The position numbers and the translations under genes were made by a program. Below are positions 23,506 through 34,756 of a stretch of DNA of 64,000 nucleotides, one piece after another. Origin of the DNA: Panopea generosa (Eukaryota; Mollusca; Bivalvia; Adapedonta; Hiatellidae); the NCBI GenBank assembly GCA_029582155.1, contig CM055912.1:1550001-1614000 (forward strand). The letters are read 5' to 3'. The notes below the pieces were generated by a model, which made no database searches, was not told where the DNA came from, and saw nothing but the letters and a program-made list of their open reading frames with translations. Each line of letters starts with the position of its first letter. The first letter of the stretch is position 1.

Positions 23506-26500
23506 GATGAGCCACACTCAAACACTCGGTGTCACTGGGCAGGCCAGAGGGTGTAGAAGATACCTGAGGTGTCCATTGAAACCAAAGTATTAGCCGGGGG
23601 CGGAGATTGGCGGCGGGAAGCGACGCCGTCTCTGCCGCCTGATTCGCTCCAAACAGCCTACAGCTTGTAGCCTGGTGTGTGTCCCCATGTTCATGACAAC
23701 CGTTGACCGGCTTCTAGATGAGCCACACTCAAAAACTTGGTGTCACAGGGCAGGCCAGAGGGTGTAGAAGATACCTGAGGTGTCCATTGAAACCCAAGTA
23801 TTAGTCGAGGGCGGAGATTGGAGGCGGGCGAGATGCCGTCTTTTCGCCTGATTCGCTCCAAACAGCCTACAGCTTGCAGCCTGGTGTGTGTCCCTATGTT
23901 CACGACACTCGTTGACCGACTTCTATATGAGCCAAACTCAAAAACTCGGTGTCACTGGGCAGGCCAGAGGGTGTAGAAGATACCTGAGGTTCCATTGAAA
24001 CCCAAGTATTAGCCGTGGGCGGAGATTGGCGGCGGGCGAGATGCCGTCTTTTCGCATGATTCACTCCAAACAAACAGCCTACAGCTTGCAGCCTGGTGTG
24101 TGTCCCCATGTTCACGACACTCGTTGACCGCTTTCTAGATCAGCCACACTCAAAAACTTGGTGTCACCGGGCAGGCCAGGGGGTGTAGAAGATACCTGAG
24201 GTGTCCATTGAAACCCAAGTATTAGCCGAGGGCGGAGATTGGCGGCGGGCGAGATGCCGTCTTTTCGCATGATTCACTCCAGACAAACAGCCTACAGCTT
24301 GCTCCTTGGTGTGTGTCCCCATGTTCAGGACACTCGTTGACCGACTTTTAGATGAGCCACACTCAAACACTAGGTGTCACTGGCAGCCAGATGGTGTAGA
24401 AGATACCTGAGGTGTCCATTGAAACCCAAGTATAAGCCGGGGGTGGAGATTGGCGGCGGTCGAGATGCCGTCTTTTCGCCTGATTCGCTCCAAATAAACA
24501 GCCTACAGCTTGCAGCCTGGTGTGTTTCCCCATGTTCACGACACTCGTTGACCGACTTCTAGATGAGCCACACTCAAAAACGTGGTGTCACTGGGCAGGC
24601 CAGAGGGTGTAGAAGATACCTGAGGTGTCCATTGAAACCCAAGTATTAGCCGGGGGCGGAGATTGGCGGCGGGCGAGATGCCGTCTTTTCGCCTGATTCG
24701 CTCCAAACAAACAGCCTACAGCTTGCAGTCTGGTGTGTGTCCCCATGTTCAGGACACTCGTTGACCGACTTCTAAATGAGCCACACTAAAAAACTCGGTG
24801 TCACTAGGCAGGCCAGAGGGTGAGGAAGATACCTGAGGTGTCCATTGAAACCCAAGTATTAGCCGGGGGCGGAGATTGGCAGCGGGAAGCGAGGCCGTCT
24901 CTGCCGCCTGATTCGCTCCAAACAGCCTACAGCTTGTAGCCTGGTGTGTGTCCCCATGTTCATGACAACCGTTGACCGGCTTCTAGATGAGCCACACGCA
25001 AAAACTTGGTGTCACTGGGCAGGCCAGAGAGTGTAGAAGATACCTGAGGTGTCCATTGAAACCCAAGTATTAGTCGAGGGCGGAGATTGGAGGCGGGCGA
25101 GATGCCGTCTTTTCGCCTGATTCGCTCCAAACAAACAGCCTACAGCTTGCAGCCTGGTGTGTGTCCCTATGTTCACGACACTCGTTGACCGACTTCTATA
25201 TCAGCCAAACTCAAAAATCGAAGTCACTGGGCAGGCTAGAGGGTGTAGAAGATACCTGAGGTGTCCATTGAAACCCAAGTAATAGCCGAGGGCGGAGATT
25301 GGCGGCGGGCGAGATGCCCTCTTTTCGCCTGATTCGCTCCAAACAAACAGCCTACAGCTTGCAGCCTGGTTTGTGTCCCCATTTTAGGAAACTCGTTGAC
25401 CTGCTTCTAGATGAGCCACACTCAAAAACTTGGTGTCACTAGGTAGGCCAGAGGGTGTAGAAGATACCTGAGGTGTCCATTGAAACCCAAGTATTAGCCT
25501 AGCCGAGGGCGGAGATTGGCAGCCGGCGAGATGCCTTCTCTTCGCCTGATTCGCTCCAAACAAACAGCCTACAGCTTGCAGCCTGGTGTGTGTCCCCATG
25601 TTCACGACACTCGTTGACCGCTTTCTAGATGGGCCACACTCAAAAACTTGGTGTCACCGGGCAGGCCAGAGGGTGTAGAAGATACCTGAGGTGTCCATTG
25701 AAACCCAAGTATTAGCCGGGGGCGGAGATTGGCGGCGGGCGAGATGCCGTCTTTTCGCATGATTCACTCCAGACAAACAGCCTACAGCTTGCTGCTTGGT
25801 GTGTGTCCCCATGTTCAGGACACTCGTTGACCGACTTTTAGATGAGCCACACTCAAACACTAGGTGTCACTGGCAGCCAGATGGTGTAGAAGATACCTGA
25901 GGTGTCCATTGAAACCCAAGTATTAGCCGGGGGTGGAGATTGGCGGCGGTCGAGATGCTGTCTTTTCGCCTGATTCGCTCCAAATAAACAGCCTACAGCT
26001 TGCAGCCTGGTGTGTTTCCCCATGTTCACGACACTCGTTGACCGACTTCTAGATGAGCCACACTCAAAAACTTGGTGTCACTGGGCAGGCCAGAGGGTGT
26101 AGAAGATACCTGAGGTGTCCATTGAAACCCAAGTATTAGCCGAGGGCGGAGATTGGCGGCGGGCGAGATGCCGTCTTTTCGCCTGATTCGCTCCAAACAA
26201 ACAGCCTACAGCTTGCAGTCTGGTGTGTGTCCCCATGTTCAGGACACTCGTTGACCGACTTCTAAATGAGCCACACTAAAAAACTCGGTGTCACTGGGCA
26301 GGCCAGAGGGTGTAGAAGATACCTGAGGTGTCCATTGAAACCCAAGTATAAGCCGGGGGCGGACATTGGCGGCGGGAAGCGAGGCCGTCTCTGCCGCCTG
26401 ATTCGCTCCAAACAGCCTGCAGCTTGCAGCCTGGTGTGTGTCCCCATGTTCACTACACCCGTTGACCGGCTTCTAGATGAGCCACACTCAAAAACGCGGT

Positions 26501-27655
26501 GTCACTGGGCAGGCCAGAGGGTGTAGAAGATACCTGAGGTGTCCATTGAAACCCAAGCATTAGCCGAGGGCGGAGATTTGCGGCGGGCGAGATGCCGTCT
26601 TTCCGCCTGATTTGCTCCAAACAAACAGCCTACAGCTTGTAGCCTGGTGTGTGTCCCCATGTTCACGACACTCGTTGACCGACTTCTAGATGAGCCACAC
26701 TCAAAAACTCGATGACACTGGGTAGGCCAGAGGGTGTAGAAGATACCTAAGGTGTCCATTGAAACCCAAGTATAAGCCGGGGGCGGAGATTGGCGGCGGG
26801 AAGCGAGGCCGTCTCTGCCGCCTGATTCGCTTCAAACAGCCTACAGCTTGCAGCCTGGTGTGTGTCCCCATGTTCACGACACTCGTTGACCGATTTCTAG
26901 ATGAGCCACACTCAAAAACTTGGTGTCACTGGGCAGGCTAGAGGGTGTAGAAGATACCTGAGTTGTCCATTGAAACCCAAGTATTAGCCTGGGGCGGAGA
27001 TTGGCGGCAGGCGTGATGCCGTCTTTTCGCCTGATTCGCTCCAAACAAACAGCCTACAGCTTGCAGCCTGGTGTGTGTCCCCATTTTCAGGACACTCGTT
27101 GACCGACTTCTAGATGAGCCACACTCAAAAACTTGGTGTCACTGGGCAGGCCAGAGGGTGTAGAAGATACCTGAGGTGTCCATTGAAACCCAAGTATTAG
27201 CCGAAGGCGGAGATTGGCGGCGGGCGAGATGCCGTCTGTGTCGCCTGATTCGCTCCAAACAAACAGCCTACAGCTTGCAGCCTGGTGTGTGTCCCCATGT
27301 TGAGGACACTCGTTGATCGACTTCTAGATGAGCCACACTCAAAAAGTCGGTGTCACTGGGCAGGCCAGAGGGTGTAGAAGATACCTGAGGTGTCCATTGA
27401 AACCCAAGTATTAGCCTGGTGCGGACATTGGCGGCCTGAAGCGAGGCCGTCTCTGCCGCCTGATTCGCTCCAAACAGCCTACAGCTTGCAGCCTGGTGTG
27501 TGTCCCCATGTTCACGACACTCGTTGACCGACTTCTAGATGAGCCACACTCAGACTTGGTGTCACTGGGCAGGCCAGAGGGTATAGAAGATACCTGAGGT
27601 GTCCATTGAAACCCAAGTATTAGCCAAGAGCGGAGATTGGCCGCCTGAAAGTGAG
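23506..27655. repeat. GC-rich satellite, about 20 units of 211/213 bp
   Basis: The landmark 'gatgagccacactc' (or close variants) begins units at 23506, 23717, 23926, 24138, 24351, 24562, 24775, 24986, 25199, 25410, 25628, 25841, 26052, 26265, 26476, 26689, 26900, 27113, 27327 and 27538. Spacings are mostly 211 or 213, with outliers of 209, 212, 214 and 218. Two unit types are seen. One has 'gggaagcgaggccgtctctg' and a single 'aaac' before 'agcc'. The other has 'gggcgagatgccgtcttttc' and usually 'aaacaaac'. Specific variants recur after 1269-1273 bp (6 units) or 1490 bp (7 units), showing block duplication. Base content is much richer in G+C than the flanks. Short - strand frames repeating MNMGTHTRLQAVGCL are by-products. 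Confidence 0.95.
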
Positions 27656-28485
27656 GCCTCAAATTCGGGTCGAATTATAAATTAAGAATAAAAAAAAATG
27701 ATGCTGACAATGAAGAAATGCGATTTTCTTACCTGACGTGTCATTTTAAAATCGACGAATTCTGTACCGGAAATACCACGGACGGTACAGACGTTTTACA
27801 ATAAGTGCTTCTAACATATGTGTAAAATAGTCACGTTAAAACAATAACAAAAAAACACTCTAATAAATGTTATATTTTATTCGGAAACAGTTAGTGATGT
27901 TTTCTCTGATAGTCAATAAGTAAAGTATATTTGTTTGACTAATTATAGATTGTATCTGATAGATTATAACCATCAAGTACTAAACCTCAAAAATCTCGTA
28001 CTTGTCAACTTTAAAATATCGTCATTTATCGAAAACAATGAATAGAGATTTAAAACATATCTGTATATCATTAAATTCAGTGATTTTTACTCTTTAAATA
28101 CAAAATAAAAAAAATATTTAAAGAATTTGTTTTTATAATATACAAAAGAATGTCACGAAACGTGAAAAAAAAAACGTCACTGTAAGATGTTACAAAAAAG
28201 GAGAACCGATGATGAAAAACGCATGAATAACTATTCCGTGCTATAATTTCTCACTCAAAATCCGTTATTGGACTTGTTGACAAGAGTTCTAATCAACATA
28301 ACAATTTCAAACTGGAAATCGGCACAGGTGATAAATAATTAATGAAAGACGCGAGAAAGAAAACCCGTATATATGTAGGTTGCATAATTCACATAATAGT
28401 TCTTTATTAGTGAACAATATAATCTTAATGCTGCCGCCTAGGGCAATACCCGGTGTAAGTTCACCCTTCCCCCGTTCACATTCAG
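27656..28485. other. Non-genic AT-rich stretch
   Basis: No gene or clear repeat is seen. Base composition returns sharply to AT-rich at the end of the satellite. Confidence 0.4.
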
Positions 28486-28520
28486 CCCTCACCCCCACCC
28501 CCACCCCCAACCCCTCCCCA
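28486..28520 (-). other. Potential G-quadruplex tract (- strand)
   Basis: The + strand carries seven runs of three to five C separated by one or two bases. The - strand is therefore (G3-5, N1-2) repeated, well above the usual four-run rule. It sits about 30 bases upstream of SINE S1. Confidence 0.7.
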
Positions 28521-28548
28521 CACACACAACATACTTACACATACAGCC

Positions 28549-28860
28549 GACCGCGGCGTGGTCTAGTGGTAGACCGTCCGCCTCGCATGCGGAAGGTCGT
28601 GGGTTCAATCCCCGGCCGGGTCATACCAAAGACTTTAAAAATGGTACTAGAAGCTTCCACGCTTGACGCTCAGCATTTAGAGGAGAGTTGTAGGTCTGGT
28701 CGGCCCGGTGTCAGTATAATGTGACTGGATGGGGTATCATACCATGTGTCTGCGGCATGATACTCCAGTGTGACAGCGCTTAAAATACTGTCTCAAGTAG
28801 ACACCGTTGCGATATGACCGAAAAATTGTTAAAAGCGACGCTAAACACCACACAACAACA
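28549..28860 (+). repeat. SINE S1, full length (Ala(CGC)-like tRNA head)
   Basis: The head 28549-28622 has an A box ('tggtctagtgg'), an anticodon stem TCCGC/GCGGA around loop CTCGCAT (anticodon CGC), and a B box ('gggttcaatcc'). The body runs through 'taccaaagactttaaaaatg' to a tail ending 'gacgctaaacaccacacaac'. It is about 90% identical to 45881-46190. It would be transcribed by RNA polymerase III from the internal boxes if active. No clear target-site duplication is seen. Confidence 0.85.
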
Positions 28861-30154
28861 TCGTTGGTAAAGCAAATTCAACTGAAGTACGTGATCTCCT
28901 GGTGTTAACTTTGATATTTCTGCATTTCTCTTTAATTATGTTTGCTTTTATTATACGTGTCCCATTCTCTCATAATTTTGGCATTTCCTTGTTGCGAAAT
29001 TTCAGACAGTTATGTTTTTATTTGCCTGTTGAAAATGACTTTTGCTGGTGAAAGTCCTGTTGTTGTGTGTGATGTAGCATGACGGTTACGTAGACATTTG
29101 TATAATGGCTGTTTATAGCTTACTCCCATGTCTATGGCTTTTGTAGCGGCTGCATGGCCTTTTCAACATGACCGTTAGCTTCTGAGTGTAACGGTGTTTT
29201 TTCCTGTGTTTGAATCCTAAGTGGTCGGCAACATTTCGGAATTCTTGAACGTTAAAGGGAGGTTAGTTACAACGGTACTGCAGTTCATTATGGAGAAGTG
29301 CCAAACATAATATACAGCTTGTACAAGTGCTGTCCATAAGTACATCAATATATGGGAACCAAACATTTTCTCGTAAAAATGCGTCGCTTTATTATCCCTG
29401 ATGCCCGTCATGTGGTATGTTTATTACCGTGTGTTGCATTGATTGCGCAATACACTGTATTGTTCCACGTAACAGTATTCCTCATTCTTCAATATTTGCC
29501 ATCGTCAAATTTATGGAAGCTGTTCGTTGCCAAAACAATACAGACATTTAATTCTGAAGTTCACACGGCGATATTTAACATAGATCTGTACATCTGCTTC
29601 ATAACGTATGTAAGTGTATCAATCGTGCATATTTAATTAAAACTAATCAAAAGAGAAGTTTGCGTATCGCCAATAAGCATTAAGACAGATACGTTTTATC
29701 TTATGTTATTTTGAAGTAGTCATTATATTAAAATTCTTACTCAACAAACGTCAACGTCGCTTCAATGTTCTGAGAAGTTGCGAAATATTGCAATATAAAG
29801 CCGACAACGGTTCATAACATAGTGGTTATAACTGCTCTGCCGATCTCAGATCGAATCCCGTAATATAAGTTATTTTTTTGTTACTGATGATTTCCCCAGT
29901 GTTATTTTTTTTACAGTGCTCCTTGGACGGCTTCCAATATCAAAAAGCTTAGGTTCGAGCAAAATGATTTTTTTTACCATATATGCATTTATATCTTTGC
30001 ACTGATATATCTAGCGACCATTCTAATACTGAAGGATGACGCGGAATGTGCCGAGTTTATACAATTGATTCGGAAATTTTACGATTATTTCCGTAAGCGA
30101 AGCAGTTAATTTACTTATCAGTAAGTTTCGATTTGTTTAAAACACAAATGATAC
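28861..30154. other. Non-genic stretch
   Basis: No supported gene. A possible tRNA-derived relic at 29820-29870 ('catagtggttataactgctc' then 'gatcgaatcccg') keeps only box-like pieces. The open frame 29352-29636 (94 codons) is hydrophobic but shows no family or splice support. Confidence 0.3.
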
Positions 30155-30240
30155 ACAAAAATGGAACGAAGGATATAAAATACACAGAAATGGAACGAAG
30201 GATATAAAATACACAGAAATGGAACGAAGGATATAAAGTA
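30155..30240. repeat. 29-bp minisatellite, about 3 copies
   Basis: 'atggaacgaaggatataaa' occurs at 30161, 30190 and 30219, exactly 29 bp apart. Confidence 0.9.
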
Positions 30241-31084
30241 CTGATAATGAATAGCAGCTTAAATGTATTGTATTTGCTAGCAGCGAAAGTTATGTTGTCA
30301 TATATCACGGACTCGGCAAATATAAACCAGAACTGAGACAATACCAATATGATTGTTTGAAGCTAAAGTCGTTCACTTAATCAACTAAAACAGTTGATAA
30401 GAAGAAGACATTGTAATGTTGAGGTTGGCAATACTGACAGTATCAATACAGATTGTTCATGTAAAGTGCACTGAAAATATCATAAGCCTTACATATTGTA
30501 AAATTTGTTTTATCATAGAACGAGTCAAAATGATGAGGTGAAGATCGTCAAGCAGTATTTAAATGCTGTCTATTTTAAGACTGGGATTTTGTTAAGAGTT
30601 TACCACTTCAATTGTAATGTCGATTTTTGTCAGGTTTTGGTGGATTTTATAAACCAAACCATTCAATTTTTATTTGTTTATGAGCTAAGATGCTGTCATC
30701 CATTTTATAAATAATTTTATTTTTAAGACACTAAAAGCATTTTTATCTGATATTCTCCCTTTAAATGTTGTTTTGGAAGTAATAGGCATATTTATTTTAT
30801 ATGACAGCAATAATTGGAACATCAAACACAAACAGAGAGTTATCTTTTCGTTAACCAACTAACCTTGTCACATTTTGTGTAATAAGGTTTGATGGTGATT
30901 AGCTGTTAATTGGCAGTTGATTATAAATGTACCTGAGCACCTCGTCACATCTCGTACCTTGTTATTTTGCCATAGGTAGCAATATCGTATTTTATCATAT
31001 CGTTTTTTGTATTGTTTCTTTACATACAAGGTTATAAATTGCTGTGTCATATTTACACACAAACTGGATCATTCATTTCCATTT
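30241..31084. other. Non-genic AT-rich stretch
   Basis: Nothing beyond short random open frames is seen. Confidence 0.4.
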
Positions 31085-31360
31085 ATTAATTGATTAATAG
31101 AATAGTTAGCATCATTTTGTCATCGAGAGCTAACAGACAATAAGTTAACCTAACCACTCTTTCTTGGATCCTGGAAGGGTAACCAGCACTGGAGCAAACA
31201 TATCTCTGCAAGTTACTGATAACTTTCCCACTTGAATCAGTGATAAAAGCCGAATGATACTGAGATGTAACGTCAAATCATCAGGGAGACTGTCGCCAGA
31301 CGGGGATTGAAATCACAACCTCTCGATTCATAGTCAGATGAGCTACAGACTGTGCGAGTT
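31085..31360 (-). repeat. SINE S3, near full length
   Basis: On the - strand, a tRNA-like head ('tagctcatctgactatgaat', B box 'tgatttcaatcccc') is followed by a body shared with 61791-62072 and 32970-33165 ('cacttgaatcagtg', 'gtaactgata', 'cctaaccact-tttc-tggat' as read on the + strand). The tail lies at the low-coordinate end. Confidence 0.75.
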
Positions 31361-31660
31361 TGATTCATGGGACTAGATATCGTTACCACAAATTCAAGGG
31401 CCAATTAAGGTCATGAAACAAAATCCAATATAGTGAAAGTATTTAAAACCTCAAATACACTTATTATATCTTGTATAAATAGGCTAATTAAGTATTTTAT
31501 GCATTAAAACTATCTTAATTGAACAATTAAAGTCATGAAAAAGACAGGAAGTTAATAACGGCACAGAATTCAATGATAAATTTCAATAGCATTTTGTTTT
31601 TTACATAAGACTATGGTTTTCCTACTGCAATATCTAAGCCATTTCTTTTCCAAATCTAGC

Positions 31661-31731
31661 TTATGCCAGGATTTGAACCTGGGTCTCCCACTGAAACAGT
31701 GGATGTGTTTGCCAGTTACACCATAGAAGTC
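31661..31731 (-). tRNA. tRNA-like sequence, probably a pseudogene
   Basis: The - strand shows a D-arm-like 'atggtgtaactggcaaacac', an anticodon hairpin with paired 'ccac/gtgg', and a perfect T arm (CCAGG TTCAAAT CCTGG). The acceptor strands pair poorly and position 33 of the loop is not T under the best 7-nt loop, so it is unlikely to be functional. It shares its T arm with the fold at 18189. Confidence 0.4.
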
Positions 31732-31744
31732 TTTTTATTTGTAC

Positions 31745-32115
31745 TAAGAAAATGGACTTAATTACTAACAACGTACTGAATTCTTAATAATTCATAGAAA
31801 GGACATATATGTATTATCATAAAATGATATTAATTTTCAATGTCATTAAGGTGACACAAAGTACATTTTCTTTCGGTTCTATCTTGGTTTCTGTGTCTAC
31901 CTGTTTCAATTTTTAATTGATGCAAAGATAACCTTATTTTTGCTAAAATGTTTCTTAATTTGTAAGATGTCATTTTACTCATATAACTCGACAAACTGAA
32001 ATGTGTTTTAATTGTTTTATAAAGTGGTAATGATGATCGTGATGTAATATTTTGTCGACAATTGCAGTGTTTTCTCCAGAGCGCGTTTCTTGCGTTTTTG
32101 GCGCAATAAATTCTC
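31745..32115 (-). pseudogene. LINE C-terminal fragment
   Basis: The frame reads '...YKTIKTHFSLSSYMSKM', 'KLRNILAKIRLSLHQLKIET', then 'ERKCTLCHLNDIEN', a stop, and 'YHFMIIHICPFYELLR'. The K.R..LAK.R...H.L.IE.GR...R.C..C....IE.E.HF...C pattern is a common end of non-LTR retrotransposon ORF2 proteins in molluscs. The in-frame stop after IEN and the missing upstream RT show a dead 3' piece. Confidence 0.65.
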
Positions 32116-32563
32116 ATCTGAGGCAATCAACTTTGTTCAGTGCGTCCACTATGACGCAACCTTAAAAATAAAGAAAGTCAAATTACACATATTTGTTTCG
32201 GCAAGCTGGTTTCAGAGTTATTTTTACAATGCCAGCTGATTTGACAGATCACGTGGTCTGATTCAGGGCAATCCCGGTCATGCGATTCTACCGACTTCAA
32301 TAAACGCTTTAATTGGTTACGAACGCTCTATTGATGCAATCGCATAGACGAATATGATCACATACATAATTTTCCGCGAAGCAATAGTGTAGTTTGAAGA
32401 CAACATCTGTGAAAACAAACGTACCCTGCAACAATAGTACTGACACATACCCAGTTTTAGGTTGTTTGTATATGAAGATGAAATGTGGAAGCGTGAAACT
32501 TTTCATAAAAGTTGTTTAAAATGTACGGACGATACTCGATCTGAAAAACTTTTTATTTTGTTT
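32116..32563. other. Non-genic stretch
   Basis: No gene or repeat is recognised. Confidence 0.4.
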
Positions 32564-32622
32564 TCTATAAGGTATCGGGACGCGCATGCGCCACATTATA
32601 ATACCAGTTTAAACATCGGCTG
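32564..32622. repeat. Short dispersed repeat with 'gcgcatgcgc' core, copy 1
   Basis: 'tataaggtatcg', then 'cgcgcatgcgc', 'ttataat' and 'gtttaaacatcgg' occur in the same order and spacing at 57066-57120. The core fits the NRF1 consensus (YGCGCAYGCGCR-type palindrome). Confidence 0.7.
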
Positions 32623-32969
32623 GTCCAAGATTTAGGGCAGTTGTTGTTGTAACTTATTGCCAGAATTGAAACAATCGTTTGGGGTTAAATTGTTTTGAAG
32701 TTGTTATCTTAAGTTGCAGTTTTGATGGAGAAATTTGTGTGAAACAGGAAGTTAAACTGTTTTAGTAAAATACGTATTTTTTAACTCCATTTATTCATGT
32801 TGATTAAGTTTAAAACTAGTCAATTGATGAACCCCAGATTTTGAAAATAACCCCTATATTTTTAGTCAGTGGGTCATCAATGATCCCCAAAAAATTGAAG
32901 CTAGAGAAAACACTTCAATTGTTTATATATTGATCAACCTTTTCAGAAGGAGTGGTATAAACATGTCGA

Positions 32970-33165
32970 TTTTTATGGATGATTGATTGATTGAATATTA
33001 ACCATCATTTATATGCCATCAAGGGCTAGCATATGATCATTTAACCTAACCACTGTTTCCTGGGATCCTGAAAAGGGTAACCAGTACTCGAGCACAGCCC
33101 ATCTACGCAAGTAACTGATAACTTCGCCACTTGAATCAGCAGTTTTACCATCGCCCAAGTATGTA
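32970..33165 (-). repeat. SINE S3, headless copy
   Basis: Contains the S3 body and a 'tgattgattgattgaat' tail at the low-coordinate end. The tRNA-like head is absent past 33165. Confidence 0.7.
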
Positions 33166-33179
33166 AGATCAAATGCGTT

Positions 33180-33360
33180 AAATTCAAACAATTGAATTGT
33201 AAATGTACATTGTAACTATATGTTTTATTTACTTCATGTATGTAACATAATTATGTTCACTCTTGTATTGCTGCATGCATGTATTGTATTGTCTATGTAA
33301 ATAAGGATGAACTGTATATGTTCAAGTTATTTTGAATAAAATTCTGTTCTATTCCCTTCT
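33180..33360 (+). repeat. Possible retroelement 3' end
   Basis: Ends 'gaataaaattctgttctattc', a poly-A-signal plus short-repeat tail like non-LTR element ends. A similar tail occurs at 55138-55168. Confidence 0.35.
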
Positions 33361-34020
33361 GTTCATAATCTGATTGACCAAGCAGCATGTATCCACAGAC
33401 TTGAACAAATTAACCAACTATAAAAAGTGACGTACAGTATACATTAGACCAAAAGTGTAATGAACTTGCTCAGCTGAAATATTGTTTTTCTGCTAATTCA
33501 CCAAATCTCTCAAATGTTTAGGAATGGTCATAGAAAATACCTCAGTTAAGATTGTATTTTCAAGCGTAAACACAAATTCTTACCTATGCAAATTCAGCAA
33601 CATGATGTACCAACAGCAGGTTGAAGCTCGCAAGCAGATACGAAATAAATAGATTCTAAACATCAAAACGGATATGCTAAAGTGACCAACACGGCTCTGC
33701 AATCTGAAGAGAGAAACAGAGACTGTGTCATTAGGCAATTGTAAAATGAATACGAGGAATTTGATCGACATAATAAATGCGGTGATTAGTTCACACAAAC
33801 TTAATAAACAATTTGAATGAGAAATTGAACATTGAACAAGTGAAAGAAGCAAAATGTAGACTAGCATGGAAATTTTTTATTTAAGTGCATAAACTGTAGC
33901 TTTATTTCAGAATTGTACAATTCATACACTGAAATTCCGAAGCAGAATAATAGTGCAAAACCAGCTGCAGCTATCAATAAAAAACTTACTATGGTTTTAA
34001 CGGATACACAACAATGTTTT
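33361..34020. other. Non-genic stretch
   Basis: Nothing supported. Open frame 33580-33867 (-) has no recognisable features. Confidence 0.4.
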
Positions 34021-34330
34021 TCTCAAGTTAGACTTTTATTTACTGCTCTCGACATTCCACCACAAGCTAGGAGTCATACGAAACTTTGACCAACAAAGTC
34101 AGTGAGGAATTATCTTCTTTGCCAGAGAAGGCAAGTCGGATTCCGAGAGAAGAATGACATATGAGATAGCAGCTGGCTTGTCTGTGGAATATTACTGGAT
34201 TCGTACTGTGACAAGCGACGTTGATGCAGGATCTGACCTTGGACTGCTGGACTTTTACAAGCAGCTAGACGAGACATGGCAGGTATACGACAAGCAGTTC
34301 CCTATCATTTTACTGTGCGACAAATTAAAG
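34021..34330 (+). other. Coding-like island of unknown origin
   Basis: A locally GC-richer stretch has a frame open to the edge of the next repeat. From 34154 it reads MTYEIAAGLSVEYYWIRTVT, then 'DLGLLDFYKQLDETWQVYDK'. The composition looks protein-like, but I recognise no family, and the frame runs into the dispersed repeat at 34331. It is probably a fragment of a mobile or host gene cut by that repeat. Confidence 0.25.
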
Positions 34331-34756
34331 AAGAGGCCCAAGAGGGCCTGAGGACGCTCTACTGACTCATAGTTGCCATAGCGCTTTTTGAAATTCTACT
34401 ATGCAATAGAAGCATCGGGGCGGGGTCATTTTTAACTCTAGGGACACCATTTGAACAAATCTAACAAAACTATAGTTGGTCATCATTACTACATAAACAT
34501 TTTGAAAATCTGTTGGACCGTTCATGAGAAGAAGACTTTTTAAGTTTTGGAATAATTTTTAGTAACGGTGGCCATCTTGAATTTTAGATAGAAAAAATAA
34601 ATCTTTTGTATAGTCTCCTATGCAATAGAAACCTCCATGTGAAATTTCAGTTTAATTGGCCTAGTGGTTTCAGAATAAATGGAAAAAAAGAGAATTTTCT
34701 GTTTTCCCATTGTATCTCTAAGTAAAATTCTAAGTCCCCTTACAGGGCCCCTATAT
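34331..34756 (-). repeat. 425-bp dispersed repeat, - copy
   Basis: Inverted relative to the copy at 16421-16845, with co-linear matches throughout. It starts 'aagaggcccaagagggcctg' and ends 'ccccttacagggcccc'. Confidence 0.85.

Noticed and set aside
23506..27655. CRISPR-like array
   Set aside because: The whole 211-bp unit is repeated with no unique spacers, and the context is animal DNA.
23691..27662. Repeated 60-85 codon - strand frames (MNMGTHTRLQAVGCL type)
   Set aside because: They track the 211/213-bp satellite. The 211-bp unit breaks frame, and stops differ among units.
28380..28724. 114-codon + frame
   Set aside because: Its middle is the C-rich tract and the SINE S1 head.
29820..29870. 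tRNA gene
   Set aside because: Only box-like fragments are present and no acceptor or anticodon stem pairs.
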